Source: Candidatus Pacearchaeota archaeon (GTDB taxonomy: Archaea > Nanoarchaeota > Nanoarchaeia > Pacearchaeales > GW2011-AR1). Taken from it: a DNA stretch of 38,485 bases. The translations under genes and the position numbers were made by a program. The stretch is taken from contig NZAS01000034.1 in the NCBI GenBank assembly GCA_002686195.1, forward strand, positions 1 through 38,485, given 5' to 3'. The notes beneath the pieces were generated by a model. That model searched no databases. It saw only the letters and a list, made by a program, of their open reading frames with translations, and was not told the origin of the DNA. This document shows, in pieces, positions 25,197 through 31,746 of this stretch. Position 1 is the first letter of the stretch; each line of letters opens with the position of its first letter.

Positions 25197-25221
25197 AAAA
25201 AAGCGGGGCATATAGCCCCGC
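25197..25221 (-). terminator. Terminator of the leftward arm
   Basis: On the minus strand, GCGGGGC (25221-25215) pairs with GCCCCGC (25209-25203) around a five-base loop, followed by TTTTTT (25202-25197). It lies 100 bases after the last leftward gene and is a textbook Rho-independent terminator. Confidence 0.85.
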
Positions 25222-25235
25222 ACGTTTCCCCCCTG

Positions 25236-25277
25236 ACGCCCCCTCGGACTTCCCCCGGTCCTTGGGGGCGTTTTTTT
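25236..25277 (+). terminator. Terminator of the rightward arm
   Basis: ACGCCCCC (25236-25243) pairs with GGGGGCGT (25264-25271) and is followed by TTTTTT. The 20-base loop holds a smaller stem, GGAC/GTCC. It faces the minus-strand terminator at 25197-25221, so the two arms end back to back. Confidence 0.85.
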
Positions 25278-25326
25278 ATGCGCGTCGTAACATGGCGCGG
25301 CGGGTGTTCTCCCCTAATGATCTTCC

Positions 25327-25671
25327 CTAGACATGACCCGGATCAATGTTGTTGAGTACGTCCGCCCACCACAAGGCGCGGTCATGCTGGCGGCTACCCT
25401 TCCGTGCGTCGTCCAACAACCGATCTACCCGCTGGCTGAACGTCCATTCCTTCGGTAGCTCTCGGAAGTATACTGTACCGTACGTGACGTTGAAGATCAC
25501 GTCCAGTATCAGACCGGGTACCAGCCCCAGGAACAGACACCACCGGAAGAACTTGGGTACGTCCTCGTAGGTACCGTCCTTACGCATGTGCAGGTACTTG
25601 GCTACCGCGAAGAACCAGACCACGAAGTATAGCCATGCGACAATGCCGTACACCGGTATCTCAAGACTCAT
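25327..25671 (-). CDS. Membrane protein, last gene of the leftward arm
   Basis: A 114-residue protein with two or three probable membrane helices (residues 8-26, GIVAWLYFVVWFFAVAKY; and 42-62, FFRWCLFLGLVPGLILDVIF), followed by a soluble C-terminal part, RELPKEWTFSQRVDRLLDD, and a Trp-rich end, WWADVLNNIDPGH. I recall similar conserved hypothetical proteins in other phages but no function. The start (ATG 25671) overlaps the end of the MazG-like gene. The frame is open upstream, but that part runs antiparallel within MazG and is not needed. Confidence 0.65.
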   Translation of the reverse strand: MSLEIPVYGIVAWLYFVVWFFAVAKYLHMRKDGTYEDVPKFFRWCLFLGLVPGLILDVIFNVTYGTVYFRELPKEWTFSQRVDRLLDDARKGSRQHDRALWWADVLNNIDPGHV

Positions 25672-25966
25672 AACGCTTCTCCAGCTTGCGAGCGGTAACG
25701 TCCATGCAGTACTGCGGGTCGATCTGGAATTCCTCACAGGTAGCGAGTACCCCGTACAGTACGTCACCGATTTCTTCGGCAAGGTGCGTCATGTCGATGC
25801 CCGGTACCTTGTCGGGACGGTTGCTGAACGCAGCCTTCTTCCAGATATCAGCTACCTTTGCGGCTTCCGTCGCGAGGGTAAGTACCGCATGGGTCTTACG
25901 CTCCGACGACGGGAGGCCCGTGTTCCAAGTGCGGCGTACGATACCGCGAAACTTATCCAAATTCAC
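25661..25966 (-). CDS. MazG-like nucleotide pyrophosphohydrolase
   Basis: A 101-residue all-helical protein of the MazG-like superfamily. HLAEEIGDVLYGVLATCEEF contains the ExxD metal-binding motif and the C-terminal VTARKLEKRY is typical. The first metal motif, normally E-x-x-E, reads EAAK (TEAAKVADIW), so one ligand is replaced by Lys and activity is uncertain. Family members hydrolyse (d)NTPs, and phage versions have been linked to altering the host ppGpp or nucleotide pools. GTG start with a perfect AGGAGG eight bases upstream. Confidence 0.75.
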   Translation of the reverse strand: MNLDKFRGIVRRTWNTGLPSSERKTHAVLTLATEAAKVADIWKKAAFSNRPDKVPGIDMTHLAEEIGDVLYGVLATCEEFQIDPQYCMDVTARKLEKRYES

Positions 25967-25978
25967 AATCTATACCTC

Positions 25979-26194
25979 CTATTTGGGTTCATTGTCTTTC
26001 CAGTCTCCGTCGTAGTTGCAGAAGTAGGTACGTCCGTCCTCGTCGCATACGTACGTGAACATACTACTCAGTACGCTCTGTACGGTACCCACACGTATCG
26101 TCTCACTCCAATGGCAGTTCACCAGTACTCTCTGACCCTCCGTCACCTTCGTCGGTTTCTTCTGGAACGGGATCGCCTGTCCACTCGTCGTCAT
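25979..26194 (-). CDS. Small hypothetical protein
   Basis: A 71-residue beta-rich protein: VTEGQRVLVNCHWSETIRVG and RTYFCNYDGDWKDN suggest an SH3-like or YcfA-type small barrel with two or three Cys. It overlaps the end of the upstream gene by 92 bases in another frame; ATG 26194 follows GGGGG by eight bases. A shorter version from GTG (VTEGQ) is possible. The function is not known. Confidence 0.55.
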   Translation of the reverse strand: MTTSGQAIPFQKKPTKVTEGQRVLVNCHWSETIRVGTVQSVLSSMFTYVCDEDGRTYFCNYDGDWKDNEPK

Positions 26195-26636
26195 CTAGGA
26201 TACCCCCAAACTCATCTTCCTCGGTACGGTTGGGCCAATAGACCTCCGGGTCGTGGCCCTGTACCAGTTCCATCTGCGCCTGCTGTGCGACCGCAATGAT
26301 CTGGTGTAGGTACCGGGTAGCGAACTCAGCGAACGCCATGATACGGTACTGGAACATCGGGTGTCCCATGTACGTCTTGTCGCTGTCCGGTGCCCGTCCC
26401 TCGTGTCCGTGGTACGCAGCGTTACTAAGCCGGTGTCTCTCGATCTTCACGGCGAGGAAATTGTGGGCGCTGTCCTCCTCGGGGAAGGGACCATACACCC
26501 TGCCTGCCATGCTGCCGTTGGCGAACTGCATCGGTCCACCTTCGATCATCACATAGTCCTGCCCCGCCTTCTCAGACTTTGGCCCGATCTGCTCCAGCAG
26601 GGTACCGATCTGCGACAAGTACTGTACTATGTTCAT
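26103..26636 (-). CDS. Hypothetical protein
   Basis: A 177-residue protein. Residues 25-60 contain DYVMIEGGPMQFANGSMAGR, then an alpha-helical part rich in His and Ala (RIMAFAEFATRYLHQIIAVA), and a very acidic tail (residues 138-177: EEDEFGGILDDDEW and on). I do not recognise a family. The acidic tail might bind a basic partner or mimic DNA. The ATG overlaps the stop of the glycosyltransferase-like gene (ATGA), so they are translated together. Confidence 0.65.
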   Translation of the reverse strand: MNIVQYLSQIGTLLEQIGPKSEKAGQDYVMIEGGPMQFANGSMAGRVYGPFPEEDSAHNFLAVKIERHRLSNAAYHGHEGRAPDSDKTYMGHPMFQYRIMAFAEFATRYLHQIIAVAQQAQMELVQGHDPEVYWPNRTEEDEFGGILDDDEWTGDPVPEETDEGDGGSESTGELPLE

Positions 26637-27514
26637 CGTCCGTATACCTCATACCATTTGCTTGTTGCGTCCACATCACCCCGCTCGTCTAGCGGCGGCT
26701 CCGGTATCTCTAGGTACCGGCGTAGGTACGGAGCGAAGGCTCCGCGCTTACACTCCTCGGCAGTCCAGATACGGTACGACAGGTTACGCATCCACTGCGG
26801 TCGGTCCTCCATAGTCATACCCGGCTGCACGAATCCGAACTCGTGGTCACAGACCGTGGGCCATCCGGCGGCGAACGCCTTGATAGTTGCGCTACTGGAG
26901 TACGCCACTACCAGTTCCGGGCGGTAGTGGTTGAGCGCCCGGTGCAACGCACCGTCGCCTGTCATGTTGTCCAGTTGCAGCCCGGTGGTGTCGAAGTCTT
27001 CCGGCAGGGGGAACGTCGGGTGCTTGCGTATCACCACGCTGTCCTTCCCGTACTGCTCCACCTTGTCCCGTAACCACTGCCCGTGGTCACTACCGGCTAG
27101 GGCTTGGTCTACGTCCCGCTGTGCCATGATGAGGACGGTACCCTCCCCCGTCTGCTGTGGGTCGTCAAGCTGCCACTCGTGGCGCTTGGGGTCGTCCTCG
27201 GTCGGGTGATAGAAGCCACCACTCATGGCGAACCCGTCGATACTGATGGAGTACAGGTCGTGCCTGCCCTCGGCTCCCCGGCTCCCGCGCTCCTGCTCGG
27301 GACCGCGCTCGTAGAACCCGATCTCCATATAGATTTCGTGGGTACACGGTACCTGCCCTACCCCGTGGGTACCCCAATGGGCATGGGCGAAGTACTCCTG
27401 CCGTTCCCGGCTACCGGTCACCGGCATCCGCTCACTCTCCGGTCCGAGACCGAACTGCATCCACGATACCCAAGTACCAGACTTCACCACGCTGTAGCTT
27501 GGTCCTAACATCAT
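26633..27514 (-). CDS. Putative GT-B glycosyltransferase-like protein
   Basis: A 293-residue protein. The C-terminal half has traits of GT-B transferases of the capsule polysaccharide (KpsS-like) type: GEGTVLIMAQRDVDQAL, WLRDKVEQYGKDSVVIRKHP, and ELVVAYSSSATIKAFAAGWP with a following VCDHEFGFVQPG. The N-terminal half (residues 1-120) is unusual in Gly, His and Tyr. If active it might modify a virion surface, a host polysaccharide or DNA; a donor or acceptor cannot be told. AAGGGG precedes ATGATG. It overlaps genes on both sides by four bases. Confidence 0.5.
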   Translation of the reverse strand: MMLGPSYSVVKSGTWVSWMQFGLGPESERMPVTGSRERQEYFAHAHWGTHGVGQVPCTHEIYMEIGFYERGPEQERGSRGAEGRHDLYSISIDGFAMSGGFYHPTEDDPKRHEWQLDDPQQTGEGTVLIMAQRDVDQALAGSDHGQWLRDKVEQYGKDSVVIRKHPTFPLPEDFDTTGLQLDNMTGDGALHRALNHYRPELVVAYSSSATIKAFAAGWPTVCDHEFGFVQPGMTMEDRPQWMRNLSYRIWTAEECKRGAFAPYLRRYLEIPEPPLDERGDVDATSKWYEVYGR

Positions 27515-27732
27515 ACGTTATCCCCTTCGTCATTCTTCAGCCACGGGTGAAGCTCCACGAACTTGTGCGGAGACTTCACCGCGAACCATACCAACCGAAG
27601 ATGATTGATACGGTTGCTACGATCCATCGGGTACTTCTTGGGTACCATGAAAATCTGTACCAGTACCAGCAGCCCAAGTAGGGTACTGAAGGTACCAGCC
27701 AGCGTCAGCACGTTCAAGAATATATCAACCAC
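27511..27732 (-). CDS. Small membrane protein
   Basis: A 73-residue protein with one N-terminal membrane helix (residues 4-28: IFLNVLTLAGTFSTLLGLLV) and a basic, Trp-containing soluble part (NRINHLRLVWFAVKSPHKF). The start is GTG 27732 with GGAGG five bases upstream. It lies between a lipoprotein and the glycosyltransferase-like gene. It could be an inner-membrane partner of the lipoproteins, but this is only suggested by proximity. Confidence 0.65.
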   Translation of the reverse strand: MVDIFLNVLTLAGTFSTLLGLLVLVQIFMVPKKYPMDRSNRINHLRLVWFAVKSPHKFVELHPWLKNDEGDNV

Positions 27733-27931
27733 GCTTGCCTCCTATTATGTTGCACCACACCCTACCGGCGAGGATGCGGCACTCGCACCGCACTTCCTCT
27801 TTGCTCACGTCGAACTTGCAGTTCTCGGAAAGCTGGGTGTCACCCAAGTCCTTCAACCCCTCCACTTCCTCTTCGTCCGGCAGGCTCTCGCAGCCTACCA
27901 GCAAGAGTACCGCTAGTACCAGTCCTCTCAC
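27725..27931 (-). CDS. Small cysteine-rich lipoprotein 2
   Basis: A 68-residue lipoprotein precursor. Signal peptide MRGLVLAVLLLVGC with lipobox LLVGC; the acylated Cys would be residue 14. The mature part is acidic and has four more Cys (NCKFD, VRCECRIL, WCNI), expected to form disulfides in the periplasm or on the outer membrane. Start GTG 27931 overlaps the previous stop (GTGA). Phage lipoproteins of this size include T5 Llp, which blocks the receptor FhuA. A second gene of this type is at 30555-30803. Confidence 0.75.
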   Translation of the reverse strand: MRGLVLAVLLLVGCESLPDEEEVEGLKDLGDTQLSENCKFDVSKEEVRCECRILAGRVWCNIIGGKRG

Positions 27932-28188
27932 TTGTGGTTGTACCCACGAGTCAGGTACATGGCGCAGACTGCTCCGAGTCCGCCGCCGATACCTATGGGG
28001 AGTACCGTTTCAAGGGCAACCCCCCTCTCCGCTACTGTGAAGATAACAAATACCTCCACAAGTGCGAGCAGATGGCTGGTCAAGAAGGTGTGTACATACT
28101 TTAGGTACTGTACGTTCCGCTGCTGTATAGCCTTCAGGCCAATGAAGACAAAGTTTGCGGCGAACAGCCCTATAACTGCCAGTATCAC
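27928..28188 (-). CDS. Membrane protein
   Basis: An 86-residue protein with three probable membrane helices: residues 2-19 (ILAVIGLFAANFVFIGL), 35-54 (LTSHLLALVEVFVIFTVA) and 60-80 (LETVLPIGIGGGLGAVCA). The length and helix count resemble small phage membrane proteins of unknown function in T7-like early regions; a holin-like role is less likely since it is in the early arm. Start GTG 28188 overlaps the previous stop (GTGA). Confidence 0.65.
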   Translation of the reverse strand: MILAVIGLFAANFVFIGLKAIQQRNVQYLKYVHTFLTSHLLALVEVFVIFTVAERGVALETVLPIGIGGGLGAVCAMYLTRGYNHK

Positions 28189-28964
28189 TGGTATTCCCTC
28201 AGTAGATAGTTGAGGCTCACTTCCATCAGGTCGTAATCCCCGTCGCGTACCTCGTGCTTGTAGCAGATACCGCGCCAGTAATTGTGTCCCTGTGGTCCTG
28301 CGTATTCCTCGTCGTGTTGATAAAAGGCACCGGCTACCAGCCCACGGATACGTGACCCGTCCGGTAGAAACTGGCTACCGGTGAGCAAAGTCTGCTGGTG
28401 CCCTTGGGTAAAGGACGTCTTCAGCTTGTTGAGTCGGTTGTCGATCCCGCCACCGAGTACCCCACGGGTGAGGGACTGCGGGTTGGCGAAGTAATGCGAG
28501 TATATGATACCGTCCACGGTCTTGAGCTCCAAGAACGGCACGTACTCCACGTCGGTACTCTCGTACGGCAGGAATAGGTGCCTACCCATGATACCCTCAA
28601 GCTGTACCGGGTCGTCGTTGATCGCCCGTTGCATCCGGTACTCGTGGTTGCCCTCCAAGAAGATGATCCGGGGGGCGTACCCGCGCTTGTTACGGATGGT
28701 ACGGTGGAACTCCTGCCACTGGTGGTTGGCAAACTCCACGTCCGCCATGAAGTTTTTACCTTCAAAAAACTTGCTCCCCGGCTTCTCGTAGCTGGAGAGG
28801 GAGGGCAGGTCGTACCAGTCACCGGCGACTACCACCACGGCTGGCTTGCGGTCAACGATATAGTTGGCGCAGGCTTGGATGTGTTCCGTAGGTACACCGG
28901 GACGTAGTTGTGTGTCCGGTACCCATACGTGCTCGTTCTTATGCTTTCTACGCTGTCTCGCCAT
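28185..28964 (-). CDS. Calcineurin-like metallophosphoesterase
   Basis: A 259-residue protein. Metal-binding motifs in order: VWVPDTQLRP (D-x-H/Q, D17), VVVAGDWYD (GDxxD), FLEGNHEYR (GNHE) and YSHYF/TQGHQQT (H, and GHxH with the last His replaced by Gln). These are the marks of calcineurin-type phosphoesterases, which cleave phosphomono- or diesters in nucleotides, RNA or DNA. The atypical Q in the first and last motifs occurs in phage members. The start overlaps the end of the previous gene by 17 bases. A substrate cannot be inferred. Confidence 0.8.
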   Translation of the reverse strand: MARQRRKHKNEHVWVPDTQLRPGVPTEHIQACANYIVDRKPAVVVVAGDWYDLPSLSSYEKPGSKFFEGKNFMADVEFANHQWQEFHRTIRNKRGYAPRIIFLEGNHEYRMQRAINDDPVQLEGIMGRHLFLPYESTDVEYVPFLELKTVDGIIYSHYFANPQSLTRGVLGGGIDNRLNKLKTSFTQGHQQTLLTGSQFLPDGSRIRGLVAGAFYQHDEEYAGPQGHNYWRGICYKHEVRDGDYDLMEVSLNYLLREYQ

Positions 28965-29142
28965 CTAACTCAGTCTCCAGTAGGGATATTGCGGTGTCTA
29001 CTCGTAGCTGGAGTAGGGATATTGCGGTGTCTACCTTCTTGTCCAAGGCAAGCGTTGTTAGTTCTGCTACCTCCGGTTCGTCTAGCTCCGTGCGTACGTC
29101 TTGGAGTACCCCAAGTATGAACGCTGTTAGTTCGCCTTTCAT
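28948..29142 (-). CDS. Small coiled-coil protein with an 11-residue tandem repeat
   Basis: A 64-residue acidic helical protein. It contains VDTAISLLQLR followed by VDTAISLLETE, an 11-residue (33-bp) tandem repeat. GGGAGG lies five bases before ATG 29142, and the start overlaps the previous stop (TAATG). It is expected to form an amphipathic helix bundle or dimer. No family is recognised. Confidence 0.65.
   Translation of the reverse strand: MKGELTAFILGVLQDVRTELDEPEVAELTTLALDKKVDTAISLLQLRVDTAISLLETELDGETA
28979..29034. repeat. 33-bp-period direct repeat
   Basis: A 23-bp segment beginning AGTAGGGATATTGCGG is present at 28979-29001 and exactly at 29012-29034. The period of 33 keeps the frame of the minus-strand gene and produces its 11-residue repeat. 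Confidence 0.9.
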
Positions 29143-29777
29143 TACAACCTCCCTTTCTCGTTCCACGGCTCGCGGGACAGTTTCATTTCTGCCCCGGTCA
29201 CCGGCAAAGATGGATTCTCTCCGTGCCTGCTCGATCCGACGCGCCTCATATCTTCGGTGGTGAGTGAGAACCCATCCGCCGGGGGGAGGGGATTTTCAGA
29301 CTCCGTGCGTTGGTTTGTTAGACGGTACTGGTTTTCTAGACGGTACTCCTCGATACCGGCGTCGATGGAGGCGAGTAGCTCGGGGCTATGCTCACGTACC
29401 TCGGGTACCGGTAACGGGGGTTGCCAGTTCCAATCTACCACCGCGTCGATACCAAGGTGGTCGATGGCGTGTTGTAACTGTGCCAGCCCACGCCACGCGA
29501 CGTGTACCGCATAGTCTAGCCCTACCTCCGGGTCGAAGTCGCCTACGTCCGTCTGGTGCCGCGCTATACAGTCACCGTGGTCGGGAGACTTGCCCTTGAT
29601 CCACTTCGGGCGCTCCGGGTCATCCGGGTCGGCGTTGGGGGAGTGCTTCAGGTCGGCTCGCTTACTCAGCATGGCGACCACCATGAGAGCGTCAGGGAAG
29701 TACTTGAGAGTACCCCGGTGTAGCGGCATCTGCTTCCGCTCCGCGCTGGTCAAGTCGTGGCGATTCCTTATAGCCAT
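29142..29777 (-). CDS. dATP/dGTP pyrophosphohydrolase (DUF5664-like, MazZ-type family)
   Basis: A 211-residue protein. Residues 19-105 match the family of phage dATP/dGTP diphosphohydrolases: RGTLKYFPDALMVVAMLSKR, then the HSPN and KWIKGKSPDHGDCIARH motifs and VAWRGLAQLQ. In Vibrio phage phiVC8 a member makes dGMP from dGTP in the 2-aminoadenine (Z) pathway. The remainder (residues 106-211) is Pro/Glu-rich and probably disordered. I choose ATG 29777, with AAGGA upstream; ATG 29813 is the alternative. It overlaps the endonuclease gene. No PurZ or DatZ gene is seen here. Confidence 0.75.
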   Translation of the reverse strand: MAIRNRHDLTSAERKQMPLHRGTLKYFPDALMVVAMLSKRADLKHSPNADPDDPERPKWIKGKSPDHGDCIARHQTDVGDFDPEVGLDYAVHVAWRGLAQLQHAIDHLGIDAVVDWNWQPPLPVPEVREHSPELLASIDAGIEEYRLENQYRLTNQRTESENPLPPADGFSLTTEDMRRVGSSRHGENPSLPVTGAEMKLSREPWNEKGRL

Positions 29778-30196
29778 GCGTTTGGTATCCTTCTGCCTAC
29801 TGCCGCTTCGCATTTGTTACGCGCCGCCCACCCAAGGTGGTTCAGCTTCGTACCCTTGATCTTCCGGTTGTCCCGAAAGAGAAACCGTATCGGTACCTCA
29901 CCGGTACGGCAAAAATCTGCCAGCCTACCCCGGCTGGCTTGGGTCATGCTCCCGCCCTTCAACTCTACGTATATGTCGGTACGCGGTAGGTATAGGTCGG
30001 GGGTATATGTAGCCCCCTTCCGCACGTTGCTCTTGTCGCAGTCTAGGCAGTACCCGGCACGTACCGGGCGGTTGTACTCGAACGGTCCGGGGTGGAACTC
30101 GTACGGGATACCTCTCTCGATCAGATCGTCTACGATCAGTACCTCGAACTCGGAGTCACACTTGTCTCCGTCCTCTGACCGGTATATCTTAGGCAT
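29768..30196 (-). CDS. T7 endonuclease I-like Holliday junction resolvase
   Basis: A 142-residue protein with the endonuclease I pattern: SEFEVLIVDDLIERGIPYEF (Glu of the active site), TPDLYLPRTDIYVELKGG (Asp, then E-x-K) and the C-terminal LNHLGWAARNKC. It resolves branched DNA during replication and packaging. A CLDCDKS insertion before the TPD motif adds two Cys (with other Cys, a possible metal site) that T7 gp3 lacks. The ATG overlaps the previous stop; the following pyrophosphohydrolase gene begins inside its end. Confidence 0.85.
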   Translation of the reverse strand: MPKIYRSEDGDKCDSEFEVLIVDDLIERGIPYEFHPGPFEYNRPVRAGYCLDCDKSNVRKGATYTPDLYLPRTDIYVELKGGSMTQASRGRLADFCRTGEVPIRFLFRDNRKIKGTKLNHLGWAARNKCEAAVGRRIPNAWL

Positions 30197-30467
30197 CCTT
30201 ACGTACCCCGGTAACCATAAGGTACTGCACCGTGTTCTGTGCGTACCCTTGGAGTAGGGCGGCGGCGAACGTCAGTTCCGATACCGAAGTCTCCTCAGAG
30301 ACTAGCGGCATGAGTACCCGCTGGCTAGTACCGTCCTCGGCGTCCATCGTGCCTTGCCCGATCATGATAACAGATTGGATACGTCCCTCATCGTACGCCT
30401 TCAGTACCCTCCCCAGCATGGCACGGGTACCGTCCTTCTGAAAGCTCACTACGTTGTCGTCGTTCAT
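30189..30467 (-). CDS. Hypothetical protein
   Basis: A 92-residue protein (DGTRAMLGRVLKAYDEGRIQ, then FAAALLQGYAQNTVQYLMVT). The mixture of helices and a central strand (SVIMIGQGTMDAE) recalls small phage proteins of the recombination region; I cannot assign it. ATG 30467 has AGGA nine bases upstream. The frame is open to 30527, but that would overlap the upstream basic gene even more. Confidence 0.6.
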   Translation of the reverse strand: MNDDNVVSFQKDGTRAMLGRVLKAYDEGRIQSVIMIGQGTMDAEDGTSQRVLMPLVSEETSVSELTFAAALLQGYAQNTVQYLMVTGVRKDA

Positions 30468-30558
30468 TTGCACGTTCCTGTCGTCTGCGTTTCGCCTCGG
30501 CACCGCCCCGCTTGTGGGGCTTGACACCGTTGGCTCGTTTGGTTGTTCTTTCGCTCAC
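30388..30558 (-). CDS. Small very basic protein, overlapping
   Basis: A 56-codon frame from GTG 30558, with GGAGGGG just before it, overlapping the lipoprotein stop (GTGA). The first 30 residues are strongly basic (TTKRANGVKPHKRGGAEAKR). It overlaps the next gene by 80 bases. The coupling and the otherwise empty 88 bases (30468-30555) support a real gene, while the long overlap argues against full length. It might bind nucleic acid. Confidence 0.45.
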   Translation of the reverse strand: MSERTTKRANGVKPHKRGGAEAKRRRQERANERRQRSELSEGRYPCHAGEGTEGVR

Positions 30559-30803
30559 ATACCCCTCCGTACACAGTACTGTCGCCATACCTTGCAGGTA
30601 CCCCGGCTCTCTACCACCAGTACCGCGTTGTCGGGACACCGGAGCGGTTCCGGCTTACACACGTTCCGCTTCACGGTTTTGGTGGTGAGGATTTCATCCA
30701 CGGTTAGTGGTTCCTTACTGGCGCACCCAAACATAATGCCGATCACGGCGAGCAGGGCGAATATGGCAATGGTCTTTGCCCACTGAGGTACCTTACGGCG
30801 CAT
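30555..30803 (-). CDS. Small cysteine-rich lipoprotein 1
   Basis: An 82-residue lipoprotein precursor: basic N-terminus (MRRKVPQWAK), hydrophobic core (TIAIFALLAVIGIMFG) and lipobox MFGCAS. The mature part has four Cys (NVCKPEPLRCP, GTCKVW, QYC), as does lipoprotein 2 at 27725-27931. ATG 30803 lies within the end of the exonuclease gene. It is placed in the early/replication arm, not in the lysis region, which fits superinfection exclusion better than an o-spanin role. This is an inference. Confidence 0.7.
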   Translation of the reverse strand: MRRKVPQWAKTIAIFALLAVIGIMFGCASKEPLTVDEILTTKTVKRNVCKPEPLRCPDNAVLVVESRGTCKVWRQYCVRRGM

Positions 30804-31746
30804 TTGGCGGCTCCCATGTTTCACCGGGCTTCTGTAGCATGTACAGAAGGGTAGCGTTCTCGATGGCGGCTTCGACCGCACCGGACAGTTCGTGTCCGTC
30901 TACCTCGCACTCAAAGTGCTCCGGGTACTCCCTCATATTCTCTTTGTACGCCAGTACCACCTTCGTCCACATGATCCACTCGTCCTCGTACTCGGGTAGT
31001 ATCTTCGCGGCTTTCACCTTACCTACCTTGTACAGCCCCGGTATGTTGTCCGAGTTATCGCCGGTCAGCATTTGCCGGTAGAAGTTCAGCGTAGCTTCCT
31101 CGTACGTAATGAATCGCGCTTCCTTGTGGTGGTAGTTGTAGAAGTGACCGGGTACGTTCTCCAAGTCCTTATCGATGGTACAGATGATCGTAGCGCCTTC
31201 CTTGGCTTCCCACTGTAGAATGGACACAGCATCGTCAGCCTCCATACCGTCTACGACCTCCGCTCCCCACCTACGTTCGAGGTACTCCCGAATCTCTTTG
31301 TACCAGTACGGACGGGTACTCCGATCTCGGTTGCCCTTGTACTTCCTGAGTGTGGCTAGTTCGTCGCGGAAGTTACCGGTACCTGTCAGGAACAGCCGGA
31401 ACTCTCCGATCTCTTGCCCGGTATGGTACAGGTACTCCGCTACGTTCTTCTCGATATCTCGGAGGGTTTGCTTCACACGCCCGTAGACAATAGCCTCGTC
31501 GGACGTGGGTATCGCTACAAGCTGGTGAGCTATCTCGGCAGGGTCTAGGTTCAGCAGGCGACAGTACTCGTCCCGCGCAGCCGCGTTGTAGAACTTGGCT
31601 ACGTGCCGGGTGTCATAGTCGCGGTCATCCGGGTGCTCCGGGTCCACGTCTACCCACTCGGTATACCACACTCGGGTTTCGAGGGAGAACCCTACCCGAT
31701 ACACGAGCGGGTCTGCGTCAACGAGTACTGTTACCTGATCCGACAT
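30793..31746 (-). CDS. 5'-3' exonuclease (FEN/T7 gp6-like)
   Basis: A 317-residue flap/5' exonuclease. Acidic metal-binding residues are seen in VLVDADPLVYR (D10, D12), VDGMEADDAVSI and CTIDKDLENVPGHF, and the helix-hairpin-helix-like GDNSDNIPGLYKVGKVKAAK follows. It removes RNA primers and degrades host DNA in T7-like phages. It is coupled to the SSB-like gene (TAATG). The length matches T7 gp6 (about 300 residues). Confidence 0.9.
   Translation of the reverse strand: MSDQVTVLVDADPLVYRVGFSLETRVWYTEWVDVDPEHPDDRDYDTRHVAKFYNAAARDEYCRLLNLDPAEIAHQLVAIPTSDEAIVYGRVKQTLRDIEKNVAEYLYHTGQEIGEFRLFLTGTGNFRDELATLRKYKGNRDRSTRPYWYKEIREYLERRWGAEVVDGMEADDAVSILQWEAKEGATIICTIDKDLENVPGHFYNYHHKEARFITYEEATLNFYRQMLTGDNSDNIPGLYKVGKVKAAKILPEYEDEWIMWTKVVLAYKENMREYPEHFECEVDGHELSGAVEAAIENATLLYMLQKPGETWEPPNAP

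Noticed and set aside
25346..30527. Long plus-strand open frames opposite the leftward genes, e.g. 25586-26299
   Set aside because: They mirror well-supported minus-strand genes with overlapping starts and recognised domains (MazG-like, GT-B-like), and lack ribosome binding sites.
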